Of a stretch of 64,000 nt of DNA, positions 34,253 to 43,305 are shown piece after piece. Every line of letters starts with the position of its first letter. Positions within the stretch are counted from its first letter, which is position 1. A program made the position numbers and the translations under genes. The DNA is from Palsa-504 sp963808615 (GTDB lineage Bacteria; Actinomycetota; Actinomycetes; Streptosporangiales; Streptosporangiaceae): positions 1 to 64,000 of the forward strand of contig CAWEGV010000011.1 of NCBI GenBank assembly GCA_963808615.1, read 5' to 3'. Under the pieces are notes generated by a model. The model searched no databases. It saw only the letters and a list, made by a program, of their open reading frames with translations, and had not been told where the DNA came from.

Positions 34253-35626
34253 TCATCTACTCCCTCCGGGCCTGTCCCGATCGCGCTGCAGCCCGGTGAA
34301 CAGCACGCCCACCCGGTCCTGGTCGCCGATCATGCCGGTGCGCCGCATCTCGATCAGCCCGCCTAGGCCCGCCGAGCCTGTGGCATCGACCTGGATCCCG
34401 GTCTGGGCCACGGCCAGCCGGTTGGCCGCGACCAGCGAGTTATCGCTCACCAGCAGCGGCCGGCCGCCGGTTATCAGCATGCCCTCCACGACGGCCCGCC
34501 AGTCGTAGGTCTCGTCGTCCAGGATGCCCGTCGCCACGCTGGCGGGCCGGGTTTCCCAGGCCTGCATGAATGCCGACCTGTGCGCCGCGGCCCTGGCCAT
34601 CGCCTGGCGTACCGCATCCGGGCCGGGCTCGTCCGGCAGCAGCGCCCGCACGCGCCCGTAGGCCCGTTCCAGCGGGTGCGCTCCGGACGTCTGCACGGTG
34701 TGCAAGCGGGGAAGCCGGCCCAGCGCGCCCAGCTCGGCCGCCTCGCGCAGCGCCTGGATACACGAGCTGGCCAGGGCACCCCCGCCGACCTGGACGATCA
34801 GGTGGTCCAGGCCGCCGGGCAGGTCGGCCAGGTCGGTCACGAGCTCATAGCCCAGAGTCTGGCCGCCCTCGACGGCGAGCCCGTTCTCGGTGCCCTGGAC
34901 GGTGAACGGCAGCGCCCCGCGGTCCAGTTCGGCCCGCAGCCGCAGGTAGGTCGGGTCGCCGACCGTGCCGCGCTCGCGGGGACAGACCTCTACGTCCGCC
35001 TCCAGGTCGCGCAGCCGTTCCGCGATGTCGGCGTCGGCATCGGGCGGGACGAACACGCTTAGCCGCCGGCCGCAGGCCCGGGCCAGCACGGCCGCCGCCA
35101 GCGCCGCGTTCCCGCAGCTGGCGATGGCCAGATGGGGGCGTTGTGCGGGGTCGAGAAGGCCGCAGGCCTCCATGACCGCCAGGTGCAGGAGCACGCCCAT
35201 GAGATGCCGGCCCTTGTGCGAGCCCGACACGTTCACTGTCTCGTCCTTGACCCACACGCCGCCGGCGTCTGAGAAGGCCAGGGACTGGCTCAGTTGCCGG
35301 CTGCGGAACCATGGCGTGACGCGGAACCCGCGGCCGCAGGTGGCGGCGACCGACGCGTCGAGCGATGCCACCAGGTCGGTGTAGCCGGCCTCGGACATCC
35401 CGCGGGCCATGGCCGCGTGATAGGAGTGCATGAGCGCGCGGTAGCGCAGGAACGGGTGCTGTTCCCTGCCGCGGGGAAAGGCGGCGCCCGCCAGGCTGAG
35501 CACCCGGGTCAGCACGTGATCGGTGTCGTCGGTCCCGGCCCGCGGACACCGGAACGGGTACACCTCGTCGGGGTCGGCGACGTACCCGCATCCCGAGCAG
35601 CGGATCGTGCTGGCCGGGACGGTCAT
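34253..35626 (-). CDS. Threonine-synthase-like fold-type II PLP enzyme with N-terminal zinc-ribbon-like segment
   Basis: 457 aa from the ATG that overlaps the upstream stop. Residues 1-30 (RCSGCGYVADPDEVYPFRCP) form a CxxC...C ribbon as in some threonine synthases. The PLP Lys is in NVSGSHKGRHLMGVLLHLAV (about 142-161), the phosphate and glycine loop in SCGNAALAAAVLARACGRRL, and VQVGGGALASSCIQAL is a second glycine-rich block. Such enzymes catalyse beta- or gamma-elimination/replacement on amino acids. Paired with another fold-type II enzyme and a ureohydrolase, it suggests handling of a guanidino- or diamino-acid; that is inference. Confidence 0.75.
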   Translation of the reverse strand: MTVPASTIRCSGCGYVADPDEVYPFRCPRAGTDDTDHVLTRVLSLAGAAFPRGREQHPFLRYRALMHSYHAAMARGMSEAGYTDLVASLDASVAATCGRGFRVTPWFRSRQLSQSLAFSDAGGVWVKDETVNVSGSHKGRHLMGVLLHLAVMEACGLLDPAQRPHLAIASCGNAALAAAVLARACGRRLSVFVPPDADADIAERLRDLEADVEVCPRERGTVGDPTYLRLRAELDRGALPFTVQGTENGLAVEGGQTLGYELVTDLADLPGGLDHLIVQVGGGALASSCIQALREAAELGALGRLPRLHTVQTSGAHPLERAYGRVRALLPDEPGPDAVRQAMARAAAHRSAFMQAWETRPASVATGILDDETYDWRAVVEGMLITGGRPLLVSDNSLVAANRLAVAQTGIQVDATGSAGLGGLIEMRRTGMIGDQDRVGVLFTGLQRDRDRPGGSR

Positions 35627-37119
35627 CCCGCCGCCAGGCCGGTCCGCTCGTTGAATTCGGCGATCATGGCGTCCCATACCGGCAGCAGGTCGCGCAGGCC
35701 GACCCAGAACTCCTGGTCGCGCCGCGCCTCGAAGTCGGCCAGCGATACCCCTTGCTGCTCGACCCAGGTGTAGTAGCCGAGGTTGAAGATGCGATTCCGG
35801 TCCACCAGCGTGGTCTCCAGCAGGTTGTCGGTGCCGGCCGCGAGCATCCACCGGCCGAAGACCTCGGCCGCGTCCGCCATCTCGAAGCCGCCGCGGAAAT
35901 CCCGGGCAGCGATCCTCTCACGCTCGCTCCCGTACATTCCCGCCCCGTCCGTGGCCACCGTCATGACCACGTCGTCCGGGCCCAGGCGCAGGTACTTCGC
36001 GACCTTCACGGCGGCCAGGATGTTGCAGATGCTCGACAGCCCGAAGGCGGGCAGCGACTGCAGGACGGGCTCAGGGACCCGCCGCCGCGCCCGGAGATAC
36101 TCGATACCCTGGCCGTTCGCGAACAGCACCGACAACTGGTCGGTGGCACGGTCGGAGATCGCGGCCACCAGGTCAGTGTTCATCACGTTGTGGATGAGCG
36201 GAATGTGCTTGTCGCCAATGCCCTGGATGTTGTGCTCGCCGAATCCGTTGGCCAGCATCGTCGGGCATTCAAGCGCCTCCACCGCCACGATCTTGGCGCC
36301 GTAGCGCTCCTTGAGGTAGTCGCCGGCACCCAGGGTGCCCGCCGAGCCCGAAGCCGACGTGAAGGCCCGCAACCGCAGGGCAGGCTCGGCTTCGGCGATG
36401 GCATCGAACACGGCCCCGAGGGCCCGGCCTGTGCACAGGTAGTGGGCGAGGTGGTTACCGAACTCCGCGAACTGGTTGAAGATCACATGGCCGGGATCGG
36501 CGGACAGTTCCGCGCAGGTGTCGTAGATCTCCTTGACGTTGCTCTCGGTCCCTGGCGTCCGGATGACGTCGCCCGGGTCGGCGACCCAGTTCTCCAGCCA
36601 CTCGAAACGCTCACGGCTCATCCCCTCGGGCAGCACGGCTATCCCGCGGCAGCCCATCAGGCGGGAGATCGCGACGCCGCCCCGGCAGTAGTTTCCCGTG
36701 GAAGGCCAGACGGCCCGGTCCCTGGCCGGGTCGAACGTGCCGGTGATGATACGCGGCGCCAGGCACCCGTAGGCCGCCAGCACCTTGTGGGCCCGGATCA
36801 TCGGGAACAGGTCACCGATGACCACCACGATCCGCGCTTCTACGCCGGACAGCTCGCCGGGCACGGTCACGTGCACCGGCGTGGTCACCTGCCCGGTGCG
36901 CCCGCGGTCGTTGTACCAGTGCACCCGGAACAGGTTCCGCGGGTCCGCCTCATCGGCCGTCACCTCCGCCAACCCCTGGAGGATCTTCGCCGGGATGCTG
37001 CCCGGGGCGGCCAGCTGCGTGAAGGTAGGGAGCACGATGCCTGCCGCACGGAAGCAGTCGACGGCGCTGCGGTACGTTTCGTGATCGACGACGCGCCGTT
37101 CGAGCCCCAGTGACGTCAC
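35623..37119 (-). CDS. Fold-type II PLP-dependent enzyme (cysteine-synthase/beta-subunit-like)
   Basis: 498 aa from GTG 37119 (TSLGLERRVVDHETYRSAV). WPSTGNYCRGGVAISRLMGC is the glycine-rich cofactor loop (about 187-206), and the region FTSASGSAGTLGAGDYLKER (about 297-316) is the second phosphate-binding stretch. A canonical SxK Lys motif is not obvious to me, so the Schiff-base residue is unassigned. The C-terminus (FNLGYYTWVEQQGVSLADFE) looks like a family-specific extension. First gene of the PLP/PLP/ureohydrolase operon. Exact reaction unknown. Confidence 0.7.
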   Translation of the reverse strand: MTSLGLERRVVDHETYRSAVDCFRAAGIVLPTFTQLAAPGSIPAKILQGLAEVTADEADPRNLFRVHWYNDRGRTGQVTTPVHVTVPGELSGVEARIVVVIGDLFPMIRAHKVLAAYGCLAPRIITGTFDPARDRAVWPSTGNYCRGGVAISRLMGCRGIAVLPEGMSRERFEWLENWVADPGDVIRTPGTESNVKEIYDTCAELSADPGHVIFNQFAEFGNHLAHYLCTGRALGAVFDAIAEAEPALRLRAFTSASGSAGTLGAGDYLKERYGAKIVAVEALECPTMLANGFGEHNIQGIGDKHIPLIHNVMNTDLVAAISDRATDQLSVLFANGQGIEYLRARRRVPEPVLQSLPAFGLSSICNILAAVKVAKYLRLGPDDVVMTVATDGAGMYGSERERIAARDFRGGFEMADAAEVFGRWMLAAGTDNLLETTLVDRNRIFNLGYYTWVEQQGVSLADFEARRDQEFWVGLRDLLPVWDAMIAEFNERTGLAAG

Positions 37120-37413
37120 CTCTGACCGCCTCTCCGCGAACGTGGCAACCCGGACCCGGTGGCCCGGGCCGGGCCGAGGCCGTTTCCCGCTCCTAGGATG
37201 GCACTTTGCCAGGAAGCCGCTGCACGTGCCGGTCGCGAACCCAATCGGCACCCGAGCCGGCCGACGCCGGTACCGGTGACCATAGACTCGCGCTCCCGGC
37301 CAGTTCACGCCACCGCCTGGTCCGCGTCCACCGGTACCGTTTACCTGCCAGCAGCTGCCGCGGTCGGCGGCGGTAGTGGCAGCACTATGCACCGCTCGGG
37401 GTGCCCGGGCGGG

Positions 37414-38168
37414 CTACCCGGCCCGGGCCGGGGGACTGTGGCTGTGCAGGACCTTGGTGCGGTCCGGGTTCCAGGCGGTGGTGGTCCCGTCGGGGTTGAG
37501 CACCAGGGTCCAGGCCCAGCGGTGGATCACGATCTGGTGGTGGAAGAAGCACAGGAGCACGCAGTCCTTGGTGCTGGTCTTGCCGCCGCGGGACTTGTGC
37601 GTGACGTGGTGCACCTCGCAGGCCGCGGCGGGCTGGTGGCAGCCGGCGGCCCGCCGGCAGTGCCGGTCCCGCGCGATGACCGCGTTGCGGATCCCGGCCG
37701 GGACGTTGGCGCTGTAGCCGATGTCCGGCGGCAGGCTCGGCCCGGCCAGCCGCGCTCCCGGCAGCCCGGTGCGCAAGAAGCTGGCCAGCCCGCCCGGGCC
37801 CGACAGCAGGTCGGCGGCCTTGCCGATGATGGCACGTTGGAGCGCCTCCCGGGCCGGGGACGTGACCGGTCCGCCTGCCGCACCGGCCGGGGACCGGGAC
37901 CCGGGAAGCGGGCCCGCCCCGGACGCCGTCCCGGCCCGGCCTCGCCGCGGCCGCCGGCGTGGTCCAGCCGGCCCGGTTGCACGCACAACCGCACCAGGTC
38001 CTCCAGCACGCCGATGTCTACCTCGCCGGTCACGATCGGGGTCAGGCTGGCTTTCACCGGCTGCCCGGCCCGCTCGGGCAGCAGGCCGCCGGCGGCCAGC
38101 CGCCGCATCGCCTCGTGCAGGCCGTCGTGGTAGCGCTGCTCCCGGGTCCGGGTGTCCTCGGCGTTCAT
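37414..38168 (-). pseudogene. DUF222/HNH (13E12-type) endonuclease-family remnant
   Basis: The C-terminal HNH part is well preserved: ALQRAIIGKAADLLSGPGGL, GIRNAVIARDRHCRRAAGCH, CEVHHVTHKSRGGKTSTKDC, LLCFFHHQIVIHRWAWTLVL, ending at TAG 37414. Upstream, in another frame, is REQRYHDGLHEAMRRLAAGG and LLPERAGQPVKA, joined directly to SLTPIVTGEVDIGVLEDLVR. About 55 residues are missing at that junction and most of DUF222 is missing before it. A frame change lies between about 37860 and 37990. Families of this kind are highly repeated in actinomycetes, often as pieces. Not expected to be functional. Confidence 0.7.
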
Positions 38169-38231
38169 CGAAATTGTTCGCAATGATTCAGTGTCGGCCC
38201 CACCTACTCGACCGCGATCTCAGGACGGGCG

Positions 38232-39215
<984 letters not shown>

Positions 39216-39227
39216 ACCGTTGAACCT

Positions 39228-39881
39228 ATGCTGCTCGAACAAGCACGAGACGACGTGGTCCGGACCTGCCAGGAGATGGCTGCGGCGGGGCTGGTGGTGG
39301 GGACGTCAGGCAATGTGAGCATCCGGGCCGGTGACCTGCTGGCGGTGTCGCCCAGCGGCGTGGCTTATGCGGAGCTGACCGCCGATCTGGTCGGCGTGCA
39401 CCGGCTGGACGGCACGCCGGTCCAGGCGCCGTTGCGGCCGACCAGCGAAATGCCGCTGCACCTGGGCGTCTACGCCGCCACCAGCGCGGCGGCGATAGTA
39501 CACACGCACTCGGTCGCGGCCACGGCGCTTTCCACGCTGGCCGACGAGCTGCCGGCCATCCACTATCAGGTGGCGATGTTCGGCGGCCCGGTCGCGGTGG
39601 CGGCATACGCCACCTACGGGAGCCAGGAATTGGCCCGCCACGTGGTGGCGGCGCTGCGCGGCCGGACCGCATGCCTGATGGCGAACCACGGTGCCGTGAC
39701 GACCGGCCCGGACCTGAGGTCAGCCCTGGTGGGCAGCCGCCACCTGGAATGGCTTTGCGAGGTCTACCTGCGGACCCTGGCCACCAGCGGCTCTGGCCCG
39801 CGCCTGCTGTCGGCCGACGAGATCGCGCTCGTGGCCGGCCAGCTGGCGGGTTACGGCCAGCGGACGGGGAAACCTGACTAG
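39228..39881 (+). CDS. Class II aldolase/adducin-family protein
   Basis: 217 aa. GLVVGTSGNVSIRAGDLLAV (about 22-41), RPTSEMPLHLGVYAATSAAA, IVHTHSVAATALSTLADELP with the HxH zinc pair (about 88-107), and CLMANHGAVTTGPDLRSALV with the third His are the ordered family motifs. It could be a fuculose-phosphate-type aldolase or a methylthioribulose-phosphate dehydratase (MtnB). Being divergently paired with mtnA favours an aldolase or dehydratase acting on the MtnA product. Convergent overlap of 4 nt with the LysM gene. Confidence 0.85.
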   Translation: MLLEQARDDVVRTCQEMAAAGLVVGTSGNVSIRAGDLLAVSPSGVAYAELTADLVGVHRLDGTPVQAPLRPTSEMPLHLGVYAATSAAAIVHTHSVAATALSTLADELPAIHYQVAMFGGPVAVAAYATYGSQELARHVVAALRGRTACLMANHGAVTTGPDLRSALVGSRHLEWLCEVYLRTLATSGSGPRLLSADEIALVAGQLAGYGQRTGKPD

Positions 39882-40651
39882 CAGCGGCCCTCGTAGGCGC
39901 CGGTGACGTAGGTGGTCCAGGGGTCCCAGTCGGCGCCGTCGTCGGAGATGATGATCGCGGCCTTGGCGTTCCCGATCGGGTTGTAGGTGGCCAGCGCGGG
40001 CCCGTGCGAGCCGTTGATCTGCCAGTAGCCATAGTCGTTGGTCGGGCTTAGGGCGTACTGCTGGCCGCCCGATTCGGCCATCGCGATCTCGGCGGCCATG
40101 AACGCCGCGCCGTGCGAGCCGCCGGCCGCCTCCCACAGGGCCTCCAGGCCCGAGCAGCCGAGCGTTCCGCTCAGCCTGGTGTCCGAAGAGCTCAGCGTGG
40201 CGGCGGCCTTGGCGTGCTTGGGCGCGTAGGAGGCGGCATTGGCGCGCGGGTCGTAGGGCACCTGCAGCTTCTCACCGACGTAGATCACGTTGGGGTTGGC
40301 GATCTCGGACTCGTTGACGTGGTACAGGAACGGCCAGTCCGCCGGGTTGCCGTAGAAGCGCTGGGCGATCGAGGACAGCGTGTCGCCCGATCGGACCGTG
40401 TACGCGCGGCTGGTCGGCTGGAGGTGGCGCACGAGCGCCTCGGTGTGCGCCCGCTCGGCCACCGTGGTGGTCTTGGCGGGAGTCTTCACCGCGGCGTGTG
40501 CCTGCGGTGCCGCGACCAGCACGCCCGCGATGGCCATCGCCGGTGCCGCCTTGCCTGCCTTGTCTGCGACCTTTTCCACCTGTGACGGTGTGGTGTGCCT
40601 GCCAGTGCGCCGGATCTTCCGCGGTCGGCGGTGCTTGCTGGCTGAGTCCAC
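39878..40651 (-). CDS. Secreted LysM-domain transglycosylase-like cell-wall protein
   Basis: 257 aa from GTG 40651 with GGGGAG 7 nt upstream; open sequence continues upstream but lies in the leader. A long basic N-region (KHRRPRKIRRTGRHTTPSQV) precedes a hydrophobic core AMAIAGVLVAAPQAHA with an AxA cleavage site at about 53. The LysM domain is YTVRSGDTLSSIAQRFYGNP ... IYVGEKLQVPYDP (about 84-135). The C-terminal domain GCSGLEALWEAAGGSHGAAF, AAEIAMAESGGQQYA with Glu, YGYWQING resembles transglycosylase/resuscitation-type enzymes. It should bind and cleave peptidoglycan outside the cell. Confidence 0.88.
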   Translation of the reverse strand: MDSASKHRRPRKIRRTGRHTTPSQVEKVADKAGKAAPAMAIAGVLVAAPQAHAAVKTPAKTTTVAERAHTEALVRHLQPTSRAYTVRSGDTLSSIAQRFYGNPADWPFLYHVNESEIANPNVIYVGEKLQVPYDPRANAASYAPKHAKAAATLSSSDTRLSGTLGCSGLEALWEAAGGSHGAAFMAAEIAMAESGGQQYALSPTNDYGYWQINGSHGPALATYNPIGNAKAAIIISDDGADWDPWTTYVTGAYEGRC

Positions 40652-40840
40652 AGAACTCCCCAAGTCGTTTCTGCGCTCGCCTACCCGTCCCGCTGCCGGG
40701 GCCTTGTCGGCGGGCCTGTCAGTTACTGTGTGCAACCGATGAAGCATTTTTCGCGCTACGGCATCTGCGCCGTCTGCGGAAGCATGGCAGGATCGGCGAT
40801 CGGGCCGCAGGCAAATCGAAGTATTTCCGTGACTCATCTG
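40652..40840 (-). promoter_or_regulatory. Long structured 5' leader of the LysM gene (riboswitch candidate)
   Basis: About 190 nt separate the start from the likely promoter side. The 3' part carries GGGTAGGCGAG and a GC-rich dyad around CCCGCCGACAAGGCC and CCGGCAGCGGG, reminiscent of the tail of actinobacterial c-di-AMP (ydaO) leaders, which often precede rpf/LysM genes. The diagnostic 'GGGGUGAAUC' and 'CCGUCAGCUAACC' boxes were not found, so this is at best a degenerate or different element. Confidence 0.25.
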
Positions 40841-40886
40841 TGATCTTGTAAGAGTTCGGTCACAAAGTGCTGGAAGAATCCGAAGT

Positions 40887-41354
40887 GTGACCGATCATGG
40901 CCTTAGGTACTTCGATGATTACCTGCCCGGGGCGACGTACGATTGCGGAAGCGTCAGCGTCGACCAAGCCGAGATAATTTTCTTCGCTAAGAAGTTCGAT
41001 CCGCAGCCCTTCCATGTCGATCCTGAGGTAGCGGCCAGCGGTCCGTACGGCGGGCTGATCGCCAGTGGCTGGCACACGGCGGCCCTGATGATGCGCCAGC
41101 TCGTGGAGCATTACGTGTCGGCCGAGGCGAGCCTGGGCAGCCCGGGGCTTGACGAGATCCGCTGGCCCTATCCCGTCCGTCCGGGGGATACGCTCCGTGT
41201 TCGGGCCACGGTGATAGAGACGCGCAGATCGCTGAGCAAGCCGGACCGTGGCATCGTGCGGACCATGGCGGAGGCGGTGAATCAGGACGACCGGCCGGTG
41301 ATGCGGGCGACCGCGATCAATTTCTTCCGCGTCCGCCCGGAACCCGGCGCCTGA
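40887..41354 (+). CDS. MaoC-family hotdog dehydratase
   Basis: 155 aa. The hydratase-2 motif is present: IIFFAKKFDPQPFHVDPEVA (catalytic Asp and His, about 30-49) and GPYGGLIASGWHTAALMMRQ (about 52-71), with the helix-strand pattern of a single hotdog. It would hydrate or dehydrate an acyl-CoA or ACP ester. ATG is 28 nt after the end of a short promoter region divergent to the LysM gene. The last 38 nt overlap the convergent small membrane gene. Confidence 0.88.
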   Translation: MTDHGLRYFDDYLPGATYDCGSVSVDQAEIIFFAKKFDPQPFHVDPEVAASGPYGGLIASGWHTAALMMRQLVEHYVSAEASLGSPGLDEIRWPYPVRPGDTLRVRATVIETRRSLSKPDRGIVRTMAEAVNQDDRPVMRATAINFFRVRPEPGA

Positions 41355-41538
41355 GCAGGCCGAAGGCGATCAGGGCCAGCCCGGCCAGGGCGGTGACCGG
41401 GCCGATGACGGCCCACAAGGTCGCGCCGGTCATGAAGCTTCCCGTCACGTAGCCCAGTCCCTGCAGCGTCCAGATGATCCCGGCGACCCCGATGAGGGCG
41501 CCCACCACCACGAGCAGCACCCTGGTCGTCACGGTCAC
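41317..41538 (-). CDS. Small two-helix membrane protein
   Basis: 73 aa with two transmembrane helices (RVLLVVVGALIGVAGIIWTL, about 6-25; LWAVIGPVTALAGLALIAFG, about 41-60) and a basic tail LLRRRVPGGRGRN. The GTG/ATG start region is short and the gene overlaps the end of the MaoC gene by 38 nt on the opposite strand. Helix hydrophobicity and codon pattern support a real product. Function unknown. Confidence 0.6.
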   Translation of the reverse strand: MTVTTRVLLVVVGALIGVAGIIWTLQGLGYVTGSFMTGATLWAVIGPVTALAGLALIAFGLLRRRVPGGRGRN

Positions 41539-41621
41539 GATCCGAGCCTAGCCCGGCTGCTCCGCGGCGGGGGATAGTAGGACGAGGCCGGTAACGTGCT
41601 AGTGCACCAGGAGGGTCCGTC

Positions 41622-42191
41622 ATGTTCTACGCCTTCGGGTTCGAGCGGGTCGGCGTTCTGGCCGGTGACCTGTACTTCGTGGATCCTCATCCGGGCCAGG
41701 GGCAGGAAGGCGCCGAGCACGGTGTCCGGGTCGAGCTGCGGGTGCTCGGGCGGGAGGCGCTGAAGGGATCCATCTACTCGGCTCAGCCCATCGAGATCGG
41801 CCAGCCGATCTGGCGCGCCGACCTGCTGGAGTCAGTCGCGGGGCGCCCCGGCAGTTACGACCGCACGCATTACCACCCGGTGTTCAGCGGCTGGAACCCT
41901 AGCCGCCGGGTCTTCGTCTCTGAACTGTCCGCCGATCCACTCGGATGGCTGGGCGAGAAGATGGCCGACCTTGACGGCCTGCTGGCTTCGGCCGGCTTCC
42001 CGCCCGATACGGCCGGCCCGGACGACGCGGAGCAGTTGCGCGCCACCGCCCCGCAGATCGTGGACGCCACCCGCGGGCTGCTCGGCAAGGTGCGGGCTGG
42101 AGAGCTGGGCCGCGCGCCGCGCGAGGAAGCGCCGGGCTCGGTGCGGGCATCGGCAGACGAGCCGGCCCTCATCCGCACCGGGTGGCTCTAG
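41622..42191 (+). CDS. Conserved protein of unknown function
   Basis: 189 aa; AGGAGGG lies 8 nt before the ATG. It opens MFYAFGFERVGVLAGDLYFV, followed by EHGVRVELRVLGREALKGSI and YSAQPIEIGQPIWRADLLES, then TDR-type HYHPVFSGWNPSRRVFVSEL. The pattern suggests a mixed alpha/beta cytoplasmic protein; no membrane segment, signal peptide or catalytic motif is apparent. I do not recognise a characterised family. Good codon bias and ribosome-binding site support expression. Confidence 0.65.
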   Translation: MFYAFGFERVGVLAGDLYFVDPHPGQGQEGAEHGVRVELRVLGREALKGSIYSAQPIEIGQPIWRADLLESVAGRPGSYDRTHYHPVFSGWNPSRRVFVSELSADPLGWLGEKMADLDGLLASAGFPPDTAGPDDAEQLRATAPQIVDATRGLLGKVRAGELGRAPREEAPGSVRASADEPALIRTGWL

Positions 42192-42228
42192 CTCCACAGC
42201 CAGCCTTTGCTCCACCGCCGGGGCGAAG

Positions 42229-42696
42229 CTACCAGCCGCGGAACTGGCCTTGCCAGAACCAGAAGGTGGCCAGCGCGCTCACGACGAGGAGATCCACCGG
42301 ATCGCGCAGCACCTGCCGTAGCCCCTGGCCCAGTCCATGGACGGCGAACAGCCAGTAGTCCATGGCCACGATGCTGCTGACCACCGCGACCACGACGGGC
42401 CACCGGAACAGCGGCCCTAGCAGCCCCGCGACGACGTCCACGGCACGTTCGGGCAGCATCGTGCCCCGCGCTCTGAGCGCAAGCAGCGGGTTGGCCTTCG
42501 GCATTGCGGCCGGGACGCCCTCGGCGGCCACCACGCCAAGGGGAAGCAGCTTCGCGGTGATGAGATAGCGGACCTGGTCGGCGTTCAGCGACCGGCCCAG
42601 GTCAGCGCTGACCAGCTCGGCGATGGCGCCCGGGTCACCCGGCGCGCCGCCTATCGTCCACCTGGCTACGTAGTCGCCGCGTACCTGGCAGACCAA
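42229..42696 (-). pseudogene. Truncated M50-like peptidase / PqqD-type membrane protein
   Basis: 155 codons from a TTG. The sequence GDYVARWTIGGAPGDPGAIA, VRYLITAKLLPLGVVAAEGV, LLRAR-type GTMLPERAVDVVAGLLGPLF and VAVVSSIVAMDYWLFAVHGL matches the region just before the zinc site of large actinomycete 'peptide zinc metalloprotease' proteins. The frame then ends LLVVSALATFWFWQGQFRGW without the expected HExxH. The N-terminal part is also short. The final FWFWQGQ segment may be the natural C-terminus joined by a deletion, but I cannot prove it. Probably inactive. Confidence 0.5.
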
Positions 42697-42758
42697 GGGC
42701 GCCCGAGACCTTAGCCGCGGATATTGGGTCGCCCAGCGGGCCGTGGCAGGCTTAGCAC

Positions 42759-43280
42759 GTGGTTAGTGACGCGACGCGAAGGCTGATACTGCTGCGGCAC
42801 GCCAAGTCGGACTGGCCGGACGTGCCCGACCGTGACCGGCCGCTGGCCAAGCGCGGGCGGCGCGACGCGCCCCGGATCGGCCGGTGGCTGCACGACCGCG
42901 GCTACCTGCCGGATCTCGTGGTGTGTTCGAATGCGCGCCGGACCCGGCAGACCTGGGAGCTGGTGGCCCCGGAGCTGGGCGGTTCACCGTCGGTGACGTT
43001 CGAGCCGCGAGCGTACGCGGCCAGCGCGCAGGCCCTGCTGTATCTGGCCCAGGAGTTGCCCGGCAGATACCGGGCTGCGCTGCTGATCGGGCACAATCCG
43101 GGCCTCGCGGAGCTGGCCAACAGCCTGGCCGGACCTCCAGCCGGGAACGGCAGGCTCTCCCCGGCCGGCCTGAGGTTCCCCACGGCCGCCGTGGCCGTCT
43201 TTGAGTTCAGCGAAGACTGGGCCGCCCTGTCCTCTGGACATGCTCGCCTGCTCGCCTACACCGCTCCCGCCGACCTGTAA
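42759..43280 (+). CDS. SixA-type phosphohistidine phosphatase (histidine phosphatase superfamily)
   Basis: 173 aa from GTG. The RHG-type motif is LILLRHAKSDWPD (catalytic His, about 14), with RDRPLAKRGRRDAPRIGRWL, LVVCSNARRTRQTWELV (phosphate-binding Arg) and AALLIGHNPGLAELANSLAG (second His, about 113). The RHAKS form and short length fit SixA, which removes phosphate from phosphohistidine. Cytoplasmic. It faces the DUF4230 gene across a 22-nt gap with a weak hairpin. Confidence 0.88.
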   Translation: MVSDATRRLILLRHAKSDWPDVPDRDRPLAKRGRRDAPRIGRWLHDRGYLPDLVVCSNARRTRQTWELVAPELGGSPSVTFEPRAYAASAQALLYLAQELPGRYRAALLIGHNPGLAELANSLAGPPAGNGRLSPAGLRFPTAAVAVFEFSEDWAALSSGHARLLAYTAPADL

Positions 43281-43305
43281 GCCGAGGGATTTCCCGGCGG
43301 GCTTA
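43278..43305. terminator. Weak bidirectional hairpin between convergent genes
   Basis: TAAGCC (43278-43283) pairs with GGCTTA (43300-43305), with a partly paired CGAGGGA/TCCCGG core. It covers both stop regions of the SixA and DUF4230 genes. The short stem makes the call uncertain. Confidence 0.4.

Noticed and set aside
37414..38168. Active homing endonuclease or mobile intron
   Set aside because: It belongs to the DUF222/HNH family but is frame-broken and lacks most of the N-terminal domain; no intron or IS boundaries are visible.
40652..40840. Firm c-di-AMP riboswitch call
   Set aside because: Only the tail resembles the class; the central conserved boxes were not found.
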